Part shown: positions 26,440-33,796 of the stretch, piece by piece
How the letters are laid out: the number at the start of each line of letters is the position of its first letter
Numbering within the stretch: the first letter of the stretch is position 1
Notes under the pieces: generated by a model
What the model was told of the DNA's origin: nothing
The model's database searches: none
Seen by the model: the letters and a program-made list of their open reading frames with translations, nothing else
Source of the DNA: an uncultured Saprospiraceae bacterium
GTDB taxonomy: Bacteria > Bacteroidota > Bacteroidia > Chitinophagales > Saprospiraceae
Assembly (NCBI GenBank): GCA_937951615.1
Contig: CALFBH010000077.1
Location: 105,233-169,232 of the forward strand
Length of the DNA: 64,000 nucleotides
Direction of reading: 5' to 3'
Made by a program: the position numbers and the translations under genes

Positions 26440-27567
26440 TTAATTCATCGAATTAATCCACTTTTTTATTAATTCTACCCCTTCATGATGTACTAATTTT
26501 CGAGCAACTTCTGGCATCATTTCACCTGGATTGGTGCTTTCCATACGATAAACCATTATAGAATTTTCTGGTTTACCTTTTACAATGTCATAAGGTCGCC
26601 CTCCTGTACCTTTACCTGCTGCAATCGGATGTTTATCCACTCCCAAATTGAATTCATTCGTTTCAAACTCTGTAAGATGTAAGGCTGATGTATTACCTGG
26701 ACCACCTTTACTGTGACAATGAGCACAATTCATGTCTAAGTATGCCAAAGCACGTCCATGCAAACTGCCTGTTTCAGGGTCATTCCAAACAGGAGATTTT
26801 CGTACCTGCGACAGTTCTGGCAAATTAGTCAATAATCCTAATTCAGCATAATGACTTAATTGATTTTTGGTGCCTGAAACAAATGAGTTATCCCGATTGA
26901 GTTGCCTTGCCTTTGGTCCAATAGGAATTAGTACATTATTATTAACATGACAACTTTTGCAAAGTGTTTGTGATGGAATGCTATATGCCAATTGTTGTTT
27001 TTCACCTGTCTTGTTTATCCATAAGACATTTCTTGTTCCTCCTTCTACGGTTAAAATCGCTTCGGTTTGTTCCTCATTCCAAATATAAGGTGGAAGCGTT
27101 TTCCAACCATCTGCTTCATGTAATAATAATCGAGTCTCCATAATCCGACGACCTGCTGATTTATTCGTTTCATCATGGTAATAATAGAAATTTTTAATGA
27201 GGTAAGTTCCTACAGGAAAATCTAATACTTCTTTTTCTCGGTAAGTTACTGTTGCTCCTTTTGGCAATTTAAAAAACCTTAGCTTATGAGCATAATCAGA
27301 GAATAAAGGGGTATTCAATTCATAAGGAATTACATCTTCAGCGGGTTTTAAATCTTTTAAATCGCCAGCAAAAAATCCATATTCAGATAGTTTTTCCTTA
27401 CCCAATTCAGCTATTTTTCCTGCTGATTGTTGTTTCAATAAAGCTCTCGCAGCATCTACATTTGTTTGAGTCGTTGTAGTTGGTGTAGCTTCTTTGGTGG
27501 ATTGTTTACAGTTCGCCAGAAGCACAACAAGGGCAAGAATAAATAAGCCAATTATTTTCCGTTTCAT
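26440..27567 (-). CDS. SO2930/HNE_0200-family diheme cytochrome c lipoprotein (TIGR03806 type)
   Basis: 375 residues. Lipoprotein signal ending LLANC (about residue 20). Two haem c sites: CKSCH (about 204-208) and CAHCH (about 281-285). Conserved-looking blocks YGFFAGDLKDLKPAEDVIPY and LRFFKLPKGATVTY fit the HNE_0200 family. That family is known to occur in a two-gene pair with beta-helix proteins of the TIGR03805 type, as here. The role is unknown; electron transfer at the envelope is inferred. The 3' end lies directly against the parD relic. Confidence 0.85.
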   Translation of the reverse strand: MKRKIIGLFILALVVLLANCKQSTKEATPTTTTQTNVDAARALLKQQSAGKIAELGKEKLSEYGFFAGDLKDLKPAEDVIPYELNTPLFSDYAHKLRFFKLPKGATVTYREKEVLDFPVGTYLIKNFYYYHDETNKSAGRRIMETRLLLHEADGWKTLPPYIWNEEQTEAILTVEGGTRNVLWINKTGEKQQLAYSIPSQTLCKSCHVNNNVLIPIGPKARQLNRDNSFVSGTKNQLSHYAELGLLTNLPELSQVRKSPVWNDPETGSLHGRALAYLDMNCAHCHSKGGPGNTSALHLTEFETNEFNLGVDKHPIAAGKGTGGRPYDIVKGKPENSIMVYRMESTNPGEMMPEVARKLVHHEGVELIKKWINSMN

Positions 27568-27608
27568 GGATAGAATATTTTAATTCAATATGGAAAAAAG
27601 AAATTTAC

Positions 27609-27640
27609 TTGACAGATTGCTGCCGTCAACAATCTATCAA
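27609..27640 (-). promoter_or_regulatory. Intercistronic hairpin between beta-helix and cytochrome genes
   Basis: Arms 27609-27619 and 27630-27640 pair over 11 positions; the single mismatch becomes a G-U pair in the minus-strand transcript. It lies in the 101-bp gap between the two genes. No T-run follows, so partial termination or mRNA processing is more likely than full termination. Confidence 0.4.
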
Positions 27641-27668
27641 TTAATTAATAAGTGTATTTATCAGTCTT

Positions 27669-29003
27669 TTATTTATTGGTTAAAGTCGGTTTTGCATCAC
27701 AAGTATATTCTGCCCCATCTTTAATTGCAGCATTTTTATATTCGTTCATGAAGTCCATATCAGCAATTGCAATAGCTTCATTTTTATCTATACATAATGT
27801 ACTCCCATCAGGATTATTGACACCATCGAACCATAATTGTGCGTCTTTGAAGCTCATTCCTAAAGTAAATAGGAAACCATCTTTGGATTGGATTTTCTTT
27901 CTCAATGACCCAAAAGAGTATTTATTTTTGCCGATATAAACGTTTTCGGTATAGGGACGATATTTTTTATCTCTTTCAAATTCACCATTGATGGCATCTT
28001 CTCTCAAACTTGTTTCTTCTTTGATGGATACTTCCATTCTTGCTTGTTCAGATGCCGCAATTGGTACATATTCATTTTCCTGACCTATTTTATATGAAGT
28101 AAGAAAACTTATGGCAAATATAGGGAAAGCCTGGTCTGAAAAATCATTGTCATAAACCTGTGTCTCTTTTGCCGCCCAAAGTAACAGACCTGTTCCAGGT
28201 ATATTGGAAGCCGCTATATTCCCCGCAGGTGCAAAATTGAATAGATTATTGCCATATATCTTATTATGATGCACTTTAACGTTTTTACAATAGCGGGTTA
28301 ATCCAGGAATATCTAAAACAGTCATACCTGAAGTATTATTAAAGGCTTCGTTATTATACATATCTACATTTTCCGAATTTTCTACATTTATACCACATAC
28401 ATTTTCTAAGGCTTTATTATTTCTAATAACAATATTTTCTGATTGTCCGATATACAAACCCGAATCAGAAGCTCTTAAAGCCACACAATTTTCAATTAAT
28501 ACATTTTTACATATAACTGGATAAATGCCATAAGCACCTAATTCTGTATTAGGGACATCCGTCCATTCTGTTTTAATACTCCTGAAAGTTAAAGTGTCTG
28601 TATAGATAGCTTTAATGTTGTCCCCAATGGCATCTTGAATGGTAAATCCCTCTAAGGTTACATTTTTACAATTAGCCACTCGAATGCCTTCTGCTCCTTC
28701 CGTTTGCTCTCGAAAAGAAAGTACTGTTTTGTCCATTCCAGCTCCTTTAAGGGTTACATTCCGTTTCCCATCTAAAATGAGGGCTTTTGAAAATTTGAAA
28801 TATCCCTCAGGAAGTATAATCGTTTCGCCATCTTTAGCTAATTGAAATAATTTTTGAAAATCAGCCTCCAAATCAATGTACTCAGACATTGGCTTTTGAG
28901 GTCGGTTTTCATACACTTGATAATCGCTTACTTTCCACCAAATAAAGCCACTAATAACTAAAAAAAGCAGCATTAGAAAAGTATATTTTAAGAATCGTTT
29001 CAT
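27669..29003 (-). CDS. Parallel beta-helix repeat protein (TIGR03805 type), partner of the diheme cytochrome
   Basis: 444 residues with an N-terminal signal or anchor segment (residues 5-24, LKYTFLMLLFLVISGFIWWK). Right-handed beta-helix turns run from about 60 to 320: DGETIILPEGYFKFSKAL, VTLKGAGMDKTVLSF, VTLEGFTIQD, VLIENCVALRASDSG, IVIRNNKALENVCGI. The family regularly occurs beside TIGR03806 cytochromes; the function of the pair is not known. Such folds often bind or cut polysaccharide, but no catalytic site is evident. The gene is divergent from a tetR gene, and two palindromes lie between. Confidence 0.85.
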   Translation of the reverse strand: MKRFLKYTFLMLLFLVISGFIWWKVSDYQVYENRPQKPMSEYIDLEADFQKLFQLAKDGETIILPEGYFKFSKALILDGKRNVTLKGAGMDKTVLSFREQTEGAEGIRVANCKNVTLEGFTIQDAIGDNIKAIYTDTLTFRSIKTEWTDVPNTELGAYGIYPVICKNVLIENCVALRASDSGLYIGQSENIVIRNNKALENVCGINVENSENVDMYNNEAFNNTSGMTVLDIPGLTRYCKNVKVHHNKIYGNNLFNFAPAGNIAASNIPGTGLLLWAAKETQVYDNDFSDQAFPIFAISFLTSYKIGQENEYVPIAASEQARMEVSIKEETSLREDAINGEFERDKKYRPYTENVYIGKNKYSFGSLRKKIQSKDGFLFTLGMSFKDAQLWFDGVNNPDGSTLCIDKNEAIAIADMDFMNEYKNAAIKDGAEYTCDAKPTLTNK

Positions 29004-29044
29004 CTTTCAATTGTTTTGATGCAATAATAATTTTTACAAAAAAA

Positions 29045-29058
29045 TGAATAATTATTCA
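29045..29058. promoter_or_regulatory. Operator palindrome 1 (TGAATAATTATTCA)
   Basis: Perfect 14-bp palindrome, identical to the one at 29075-29088 and exactly 30 bp (about three helical turns) from it. It lies between the divergent tetR and beta-helix genes and is the likely TetR-family regulator site closest to the beta-helix start (42 bp). Confidence 0.75.
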
Positions 29059-29074
29059 CATTTCAAAATAAAAA

Positions 29075-29088
29075 TGAATAATTATTCA
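29075..29088. promoter_or_regulatory. Operator palindrome 2 (TGAATAATTATTCA)
   Basis: Second identical palindrome. It lies 19 bp upstream of the tetR -7 element, over the expected -33 region, so binding here should repress tetR itself. Confidence 0.75.
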
Positions 29089-29106
29089 ATTTTATTTTAA
29101 TTTCTT

Positions 29107-29114
29107 TATCTTTG
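29107..29114 (+). promoter_or_regulatory. Promoter -7 element of tetR (TATCTTTG)
   Basis: Exact TAnnTTTG match followed by CA, the usual Bacteroidota context, 22 bp before the ATG at 29136. Confidence 0.7.
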
Positions 29115-29135
29115 CATTATAATAATAAAGATAAT

Positions 29136-29759
29136 ATGCCAACAAAAACGAATAAGATACCCGTTCAGAAAAGAAGTATTGTTACTAGAAAAAAACTTAA
29201 AAAAGCAGCTAATGTTTTATTTTCCCAAAATGGGTATTATAAGGTAACTTCCATTCAGATAGCTAAGACAGCAGGTGTTCCTGTGGGGAGTTTTTACAAT
29301 TATTTTGGAAATAAAAAAACTATTTTACTCGAATTAATTGAAGATTTCAATGAAGCCTTTCACCAAGACACCATTCATAAAATGGAAGACTTTATTCAAA
29401 ATACTGTTGACCAAGCGTCAGCTTTGAAAAACATAGAAGGTATTTTAATGCAGTTAATTAATTCTCCGTATTTATCTGACCCATTCTATAAAATGTTTCA
29501 TGCTCTTCAATTTACAGAGGAGGATTCCCTGCAACAAGCTGCAAAAGCAAGAATAACAGAACTTCAGTTTTTAGAACAGTTTTTAGCCCAAATCAACAAA
29601 TTTCATCATGTTCCCAATATTCCTTTGACTGCACGAATACTTTTTATTACAAGTGAAAATTTGAATTTGTATATTAACCATTTGGACATTATTGCTGTTC
29701 CTGAGCAATTGATAAAAGAAGCTTTATTGATGTATGAACGCTATATTTTTGGAGGCTAA
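29136..29759 (+). CDS. TetR-family transcriptional regulator
   Basis: 207 residues from the ATG at 29136; an upstream TTG falls inside the promoter. N-terminal TetR helix-turn-helix: KKAANVLFSQNGYYKVTSIQIAKTAGVPVGSFYNYFGNKKTILLELI (split over residues 24-70), the standard pattern. The C-terminal ligand domain is helical and not assignable. It is divergent from the beta-helix/cytochrome operon and shares a 132-bp control region with two palindromic sites, so it most likely represses that operon and itself until a ligand appears. Confidence 0.9.
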   Translation: MPTKTNKIPVQKRSIVTRKKLKKAANVLFSQNGYYKVTSIQIAKTAGVPVGSFYNYFGNKKTILLELIEDFNEAFHQDTIHKMEDFIQNTVDQASALKNIEGILMQLINSPYLSDPFYKMFHALQFTEEDSLQQAAKARITELQFLEQFLAQINKFHHVPNIPLTARILFITSENLNLYINHLDIIAVPEQLIKEALLMYERYIFGG

Positions 29760-29850
29760 GAAAGTACCTAACTAGACTTTGGACATAGCCTTCAATCCAG
29801 AACGTTATTTCTGCTATTAAAAGTCTATGCCATAAATTAAAAATGCGGGT

Positions 29851-30186
29851 TTATGCCCTTTTTTTGCCTTTGTAAACGACTTTATGTCGTTTACGCTTTG
29901 GCTGTTTTTCTCCTTTCTGCCTCCCCCGACTTTTTATTTGCAGTTTTGGGTGAAATGGGGACTGCTCAAACTGCAAAATAATACTTTCAAGCTGCCGTTG
30001 TACTTCTGATGGAGTACGGGGAAGTGCGTGTTCTATCCGCTTTTGATAGTTTGTATCGTACTTCTGCCACTTATGAGCACAAGGTACTGACTGCTGTTCT
30101 GCGGACCATAAAAGAAAGTAGGCTAATTCGACAATCTGCATCCAGTTGTCCAGATGTTCCACATCAGGTGTCTGATAATCATTCAT
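29851..30186 (-). pseudogene. Transposase C-terminal fragment
   Basis: 111 codons from an ATG that overlaps the stop of the 5' fragment. The end is strongly basic (SRGRQKGEKQPKRKRHKVVYKGKKRA spread over the last 27 residues), as in transposase tails. It has no catalytic acidic triad and is not expected to be active. Confidence 0.7.
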
Positions 30187-30491
30187 CAGCAGCCGTTGCT
30201 TAGCTGATTCGGAACATACACATAACTTTCATCTTCCAGTGTCGGAGAATGAGGACGTATAATCGGCGTACTATCTGTATTCAATAAGTAGAATCTTTCA
30301 AAAGGCTTTGCAAAATAATCACTTTTTAAGCGCAGCAATTCAGAAGAAAGCCGGCATCGCGCCTGTTTAGCCGATTCTTCTGTGTCCCAATCCGATGCTC
30401 TAAAAAAAGCATCTATACTGTCCGTAATACTACTATACTGATACTGATAAACATTACTCAGACTTAGTGCCGTTACTGAATAAAATCCTTG
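29854..30491 (-). mobile_element. Relic of an insertion sequence (transposase with its middle deleted)
   Basis: Two adjacent minus-strand fragments of one transposase. The 5' fragment (30186-30491, 102 codons, no start codon) reads QGFYSVTALSLSNVYQYQYS, continuing to RFYLLNTDSTPIIRPHS and YVYVPNQLSNGC, then stops. The 3' fragment (29854-30186) reads VEHLDNWMQIVELAYFLLW and ends in a basic tail. The central catalytic part is missing. It resembles NF041680/IS701-like DDE transposases, from memory. No terminal repeats or target duplication were confirmed. Confidence 0.65.
30186..30491 (-). pseudogene. Transposase N-terminal fragment
   Basis: An open frame of 101 residues bounded upstream by TGA (30492-30494) with no start codon. 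SLSNVYQYQYSSITDSIDAF and FYLLNTDSTPI are typical of the N-terminal part of this transposase type. The frame is one base off the C-terminal fragment, so an internal deletion joined them out of frame. Confidence 0.6.
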
Positions 30492-30550
30492 TCACTTGAT
30501 GACTTAGCTTAGAAGAAGACTAAAAACTATAATTTTTTTCATAAGGCAAA

Positions 30551-31765
30551 CTAAGATTTAAACATTTCTTTTAAATCAGATTTCAGGTTTACTATTTCTT
30601 TTGTATCGTATCCAAAATAAGTGTTAACAACTTCCCCTTTACTATTGATGACTATATAGGCAGGGTAAGATGGTACTTTGAGGTTTTGGAAATAATTCTC
30701 CTTCGTATAATATGATGGGATATCAATATCGTAGACTTTTTTAAATTTCTTGATACTTTCCACACTAAGATTTTCGTTGTATTTAGCTATTCCGAATAGC
30801 TGAAGTCCATCAAAGCTATCACCTATTTCGTTTTTTAACTTATTGAGATCTCTGATGTTCCATGTTGCAGGAGCGAAATCAGTACTCCAGATGCTAATGA
30901 TAGTATTTTTACCTTTAACTAACTCCTTGAAACTAACTTCTGAATTAGATGCTACAGCCTGTAATGTAAAATCTGTTACCCGCTCAAGATTTTCACTAGC
31001 CTTCAACTCCTTGCCATTATTCCACTGACTAAAAATTTCAAGAGGTCTTTCAGCTTTTTTAAGCCTCGAAAAATCATAGGAAATATCCTGACCTACTGTT
31101 TTTTTACGATCAAAAACTACAGAAATTTTCGTAGTTATTTCTGTGGCAACATTAAGAGGAATATAGTCCATCTTCAAACTATCCAGAAGATAAGTTTCCT
31201 TGTTAAAAAAAGCGGAAGCAGTTCCGTTTTCAGCATTAAGGAGAAGCTCGTGCGAATTGGAATTTTCTATTAGTTGATGGAGTTTTGGGTGAAGAAGTTT
31301 CTCATAACTTAATCCTTGGGCTAAAGACTCCATATTACCATTATGATATCGTAAATATAACTGAGGTGGTAGTGGAATATATCCGTTCATTTCTTGAATT
31401 GTGATGATTGGATTTTTATCAATAGACTTCATTAAAATTCGACCTAGCATTTCTTGATATAAGGTATCACCACTATTCTTGAATCGAGTCATTGGACATG
31501 AATTAGTCGTACAACCGCCAGCATTTGTAAAGATTTCAAAGGTCTTCTCATTTCCATAGAAGATACTAGTGGGAGAGGATTTCTCACCAAATGTAAATTG
31601 CTCTTCATGTTGCGCTAAGCCTTCATAAGTAGCAGACACTTTTTCAACAAAGACTTGAATGTCAGAGTTTGGTTTGTTTGCTTCAGGATTCTTTACTTCA
31701 TTTTTACAATGAATAAGCGTGACAGCAATAGATAAGAGTAGTAATAGTTTGGCGAAAAGTCTCAT
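30551..31765 (-). CDS. Lipoprotein with C-terminal thioredoxin-like fold lacking the CxxC pair
   Basis: 404 residues; lipoprotein signal with Cys at about 20 (AVTLIHC). The last 130 residues look like a TlpA/AhpC-type thioredoxin fold: NTIISIWSTDFAPATWNIRDL, GIAKYNENLSVESIKKF, VPSYPAYIVINSKGEVV with a cis-Pro position. At the place where TlpA has WCxxC this protein has STDFAPAT, so it cannot do thiol-disulfide exchange there. The N-terminal 270 residues are unassigned. It is probably anchored in the envelope; function unknown. Confidence 0.7.
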   Translation of the reverse strand: MRLFAKLLLLLSIAVTLIHCKNEVKNPEANKPNSDIQVFVEKVSATYEGLAQHEEQFTFGEKSSPTSIFYGNEKTFEIFTNAGGCTTNSCPMTRFKNSGDTLYQEMLGRILMKSIDKNPIITIQEMNGYIPLPPQLYLRYHNGNMESLAQGLSYEKLLHPKLHQLIENSNSHELLLNAENGTASAFFNKETYLLDSLKMDYIPLNVATEITTKISVVFDRKKTVGQDISYDFSRLKKAERPLEIFSQWNNGKELKASENLERVTDFTLQAVASNSEVSFKELVKGKNTIISIWSTDFAPATWNIRDLNKLKNEIGDSFDGLQLFGIAKYNENLSVESIKKFKKVYDIDIPSYYTKENYFQNLKVPSYPAYIVINSKGEVVNTYFGYDTKEIVNLKSDLKEMFKS

Positions 31766-31890
31766 AAGGTAATGTATAGATTAATTCTCAACAAATATAC
31801 CGACAGATTATAGTGTAATAATAGAATTGGTATCTTTTAACTTAAAGTTAACAGTTTAAGTGTGCTACTCAATAACTGAATCAACTCAAC

Positions 31891-33621
31891 TCACTCCTTA
31901 TCAATATTAGGATTTATTTTCTTCGCCATTTTAAGGTATTTATCAGAATTATAAGAATCATCCAATTCCTCATATACATCTGCCAACAGATAATAGCCGT
32001 AGGCATAGTCGGGATTGATTTTGATCAATTTTTGCCCAACATCCAGTGCTTCTTCATACTCCTTGATGTCGCGATATGCCAGTCCTAGTGTGTACCAACT
32101 TTGATGATGTCCCATATCGTTTTTGACTGCATTTTTTAGTTGGGTAATGGCTTTATTATACTGCTTCAACTTGATGTAATTCATACCCGAGTTATAATAA
32201 TAATCAGCATTGTCTGGCTCTTTATTAATGGCTTTATTATAATAATTCGAAGCGGCATCATAATCTCCATTTTCATAATGAATATTGCCTAAACCATAAT
32301 AACTATCTCCACTATTCTCTCCGCTTTTAATGGCTTTTTCGTAACTCTTAATCGCCTTAGCATTCAAGCCAGTTTTGACATATATCGTAGCAAGGGCAAG
32401 GTGTGCTCTACCATGCCGAGAATCCAGCTCGACCGTTTTTTTGAAAGCTGATTCTGCATTGCCAGTTTCTCCGTTTTCCTGATACGCCAGTCCCAAATTA
32501 TAATAGTACTTTGCATTATCAGGCTGTTTTTTGATGGCTTTTTTGAAGGCTTTAATAGCATCGTCGTAAAAGCCATTTTGGAAGGCAGTAATTCCATCAT
32601 TATAAGCCCCGGTCGTTTCACTTGCTATCGCTTGAACGGCGTGTTTATACCCCATAGATTTTGAGATGATGTAATGCTCATTTGCCATTTTTTCATCGCC
32701 TGTTTTCTTATAGGCTTTCGCCAAATGGAAATGCAGCTCTCCATCATTATACTTCAGTTCAGCAGATCTTTTGAGGTGAACAAGAGCAGACTCGCCATCT
32801 CCCTGACTGAGGTAGCTGCGCCCCAGGAAATTTTGAATACTGGCATCTTCTGGTTCTATAGCGGTAGCGCGGTCGAAATAACCGGCAGCCTTATCAAACT
32901 TTTCTTCATTATAATATATGATTCCCATATTCAGCAAGGCATCTAAGTGACGTCCTTCTATATCTAAAACTTCCTCATAGCTGCTTTTGGCATCTTTTAG
33001 TTGATTGAGTTTTTCCTGTATCAGGGCGAGTAAATAATAGGCATTTGCAGAGGTTTGTTGTACTGCTTTTTCTGCATAAGGCAGCGCCTTTTCATAAGCG
33101 CCCTGATCGTATAATGACTTGGCTAGCTTATAATCAGTATCATCACTCGCGCCTTGCGACTCTGCTGTTTTCAAGTGAACATCTGCATCTGAATTTTGTC
33201 CCAAAGCCAGTTTTATCGCACCCAACTTTGTATGTGCTTTGGTATAATTCGGATTGATATCCAAAGCCTCTTCCAAAGCCTGCATGGCACTTTCTTGTTT
33301 GCCTTGTTTGATGAGCAATAAAGCCATATTATACCGCACTTTTTCATCACGGGGCGACAAGCGGGCCACCTGTTCATAATTGAGAATGGCTTTGTCGGGC
33401 ATATTGGCTCGTTCACTACATTCTGCCATCAGATGATAAGCGTCTTTGAAGTCGGGAGACTCCATCACTGCTTCCTGCAAATAAGGAATAGCGGTGGTGT
33501 AGTTGGCGGTATTAAAATGATACAAAGCTTTGTTATAGGCTTTTTTCGCTTCATTGCTGGGCTGGGCAATAGCCAATACTGCTGTTGTGAATAGGAGTAG
33601 TGTTAGTATTAGTTTTCTCAT
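31891..33621 (-). CDS. Exported tetratricopeptide-repeat protein
   Basis: 576 residues from the ATG at 33621, which opens a signal peptide (MRKLILTLLLFTTAVLAIAQ); the longer frame to 33711 runs through an intergenic repeat. Almost the whole mature protein is TPR: units such as YYNLGLAYQENGETGNAESAF, SYYGLGNIHYENGDYDAASN and YYNSGMNYIKLKQYNKAITQ recur about every 34 residues, about 15 in all. TPR arrays are scaffolds for protein contacts. It lies directly downstream of the T9SS-linked surface genes, so a role in assembling that machinery is an inference. Confidence 0.85.
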   Translation of the reverse strand: MRKLILTLLLFTTAVLAIAQPSNEAKKAYNKALYHFNTANYTTAIPYLQEAVMESPDFKDAYHLMAECSERANMPDKAILNYEQVARLSPRDEKVRYNMALLLIKQGKQESAMQALEEALDINPNYTKAHTKLGAIKLALGQNSDADVHLKTAESQGASDDTDYKLAKSLYDQGAYEKALPYAEKAVQQTSANAYYLLALIQEKLNQLKDAKSSYEEVLDIEGRHLDALLNMGIIYYNEEKFDKAAGYFDRATAIEPEDASIQNFLGRSYLSQGDGESALVHLKRSAELKYNDGELHFHLAKAYKKTGDEKMANEHYIISKSMGYKHAVQAIASETTGAYNDGITAFQNGFYDDAIKAFKKAIKKQPDNAKYYYNLGLAYQENGETGNAESAFKKTVELDSRHGRAHLALATIYVKTGLNAKAIKSYEKAIKSGENSGDSYYGLGNIHYENGDYDAASNYYNKAINKEPDNADYYYNSGMNYIKLKQYNKAITQLKNAVKNDMGHHQSWYTLGLAYRDIKEYEEALDVGQKLIKINPDYAYGYYLLADVYEELDDSYNSDKYLKMAKKINPNIDKE

Positions 33622-33695
33622 TTCCTTTTGTTTGAAAATAACTGATTTGCTAGACTTTTGAATTTGGGACATCAAAGATTTGTAAAGTTTTGTTT

Positions 33696-33760
33696 TCTCG
33701 CAGAGCCGCAAAGACGCAAAGTTTGTTTTTCTTTCTTAGCGTCTTTGCGCCTTAGCGAGA
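33696..33760. repeat. Inverted pair of the gcgtctttgcgcc-type repeat
   Basis: Arms 33696-33721 and 33735-33760 match as reverse complements at 22 of 26 positions. Each carries the cgcaaagacgc core also found in the 41-bp tandem repeats at 63880-64000. It lies between the PKD gene stop and the TPR gene start and may act as a hairpin terminator. Confidence 0.65.
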
Positions 33761-33796
33761 GAATTTTTCTATACTAAATAAATAATTTGAATTTGC

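Noticed and set aside
29004..29135. Terminal inverted repeats of a mobile element (the two TGAATAATTATTCA copies)
   Set aside because: They are direct, 30 bp apart, and lie in a divergent tetR promoter; regulatory sites explain them better.
29851..30186. Intact small basic DNA-binding protein
   Set aside because: The sequence matches the tail of a transposase whose N-terminal part lies directly upstream out of frame.
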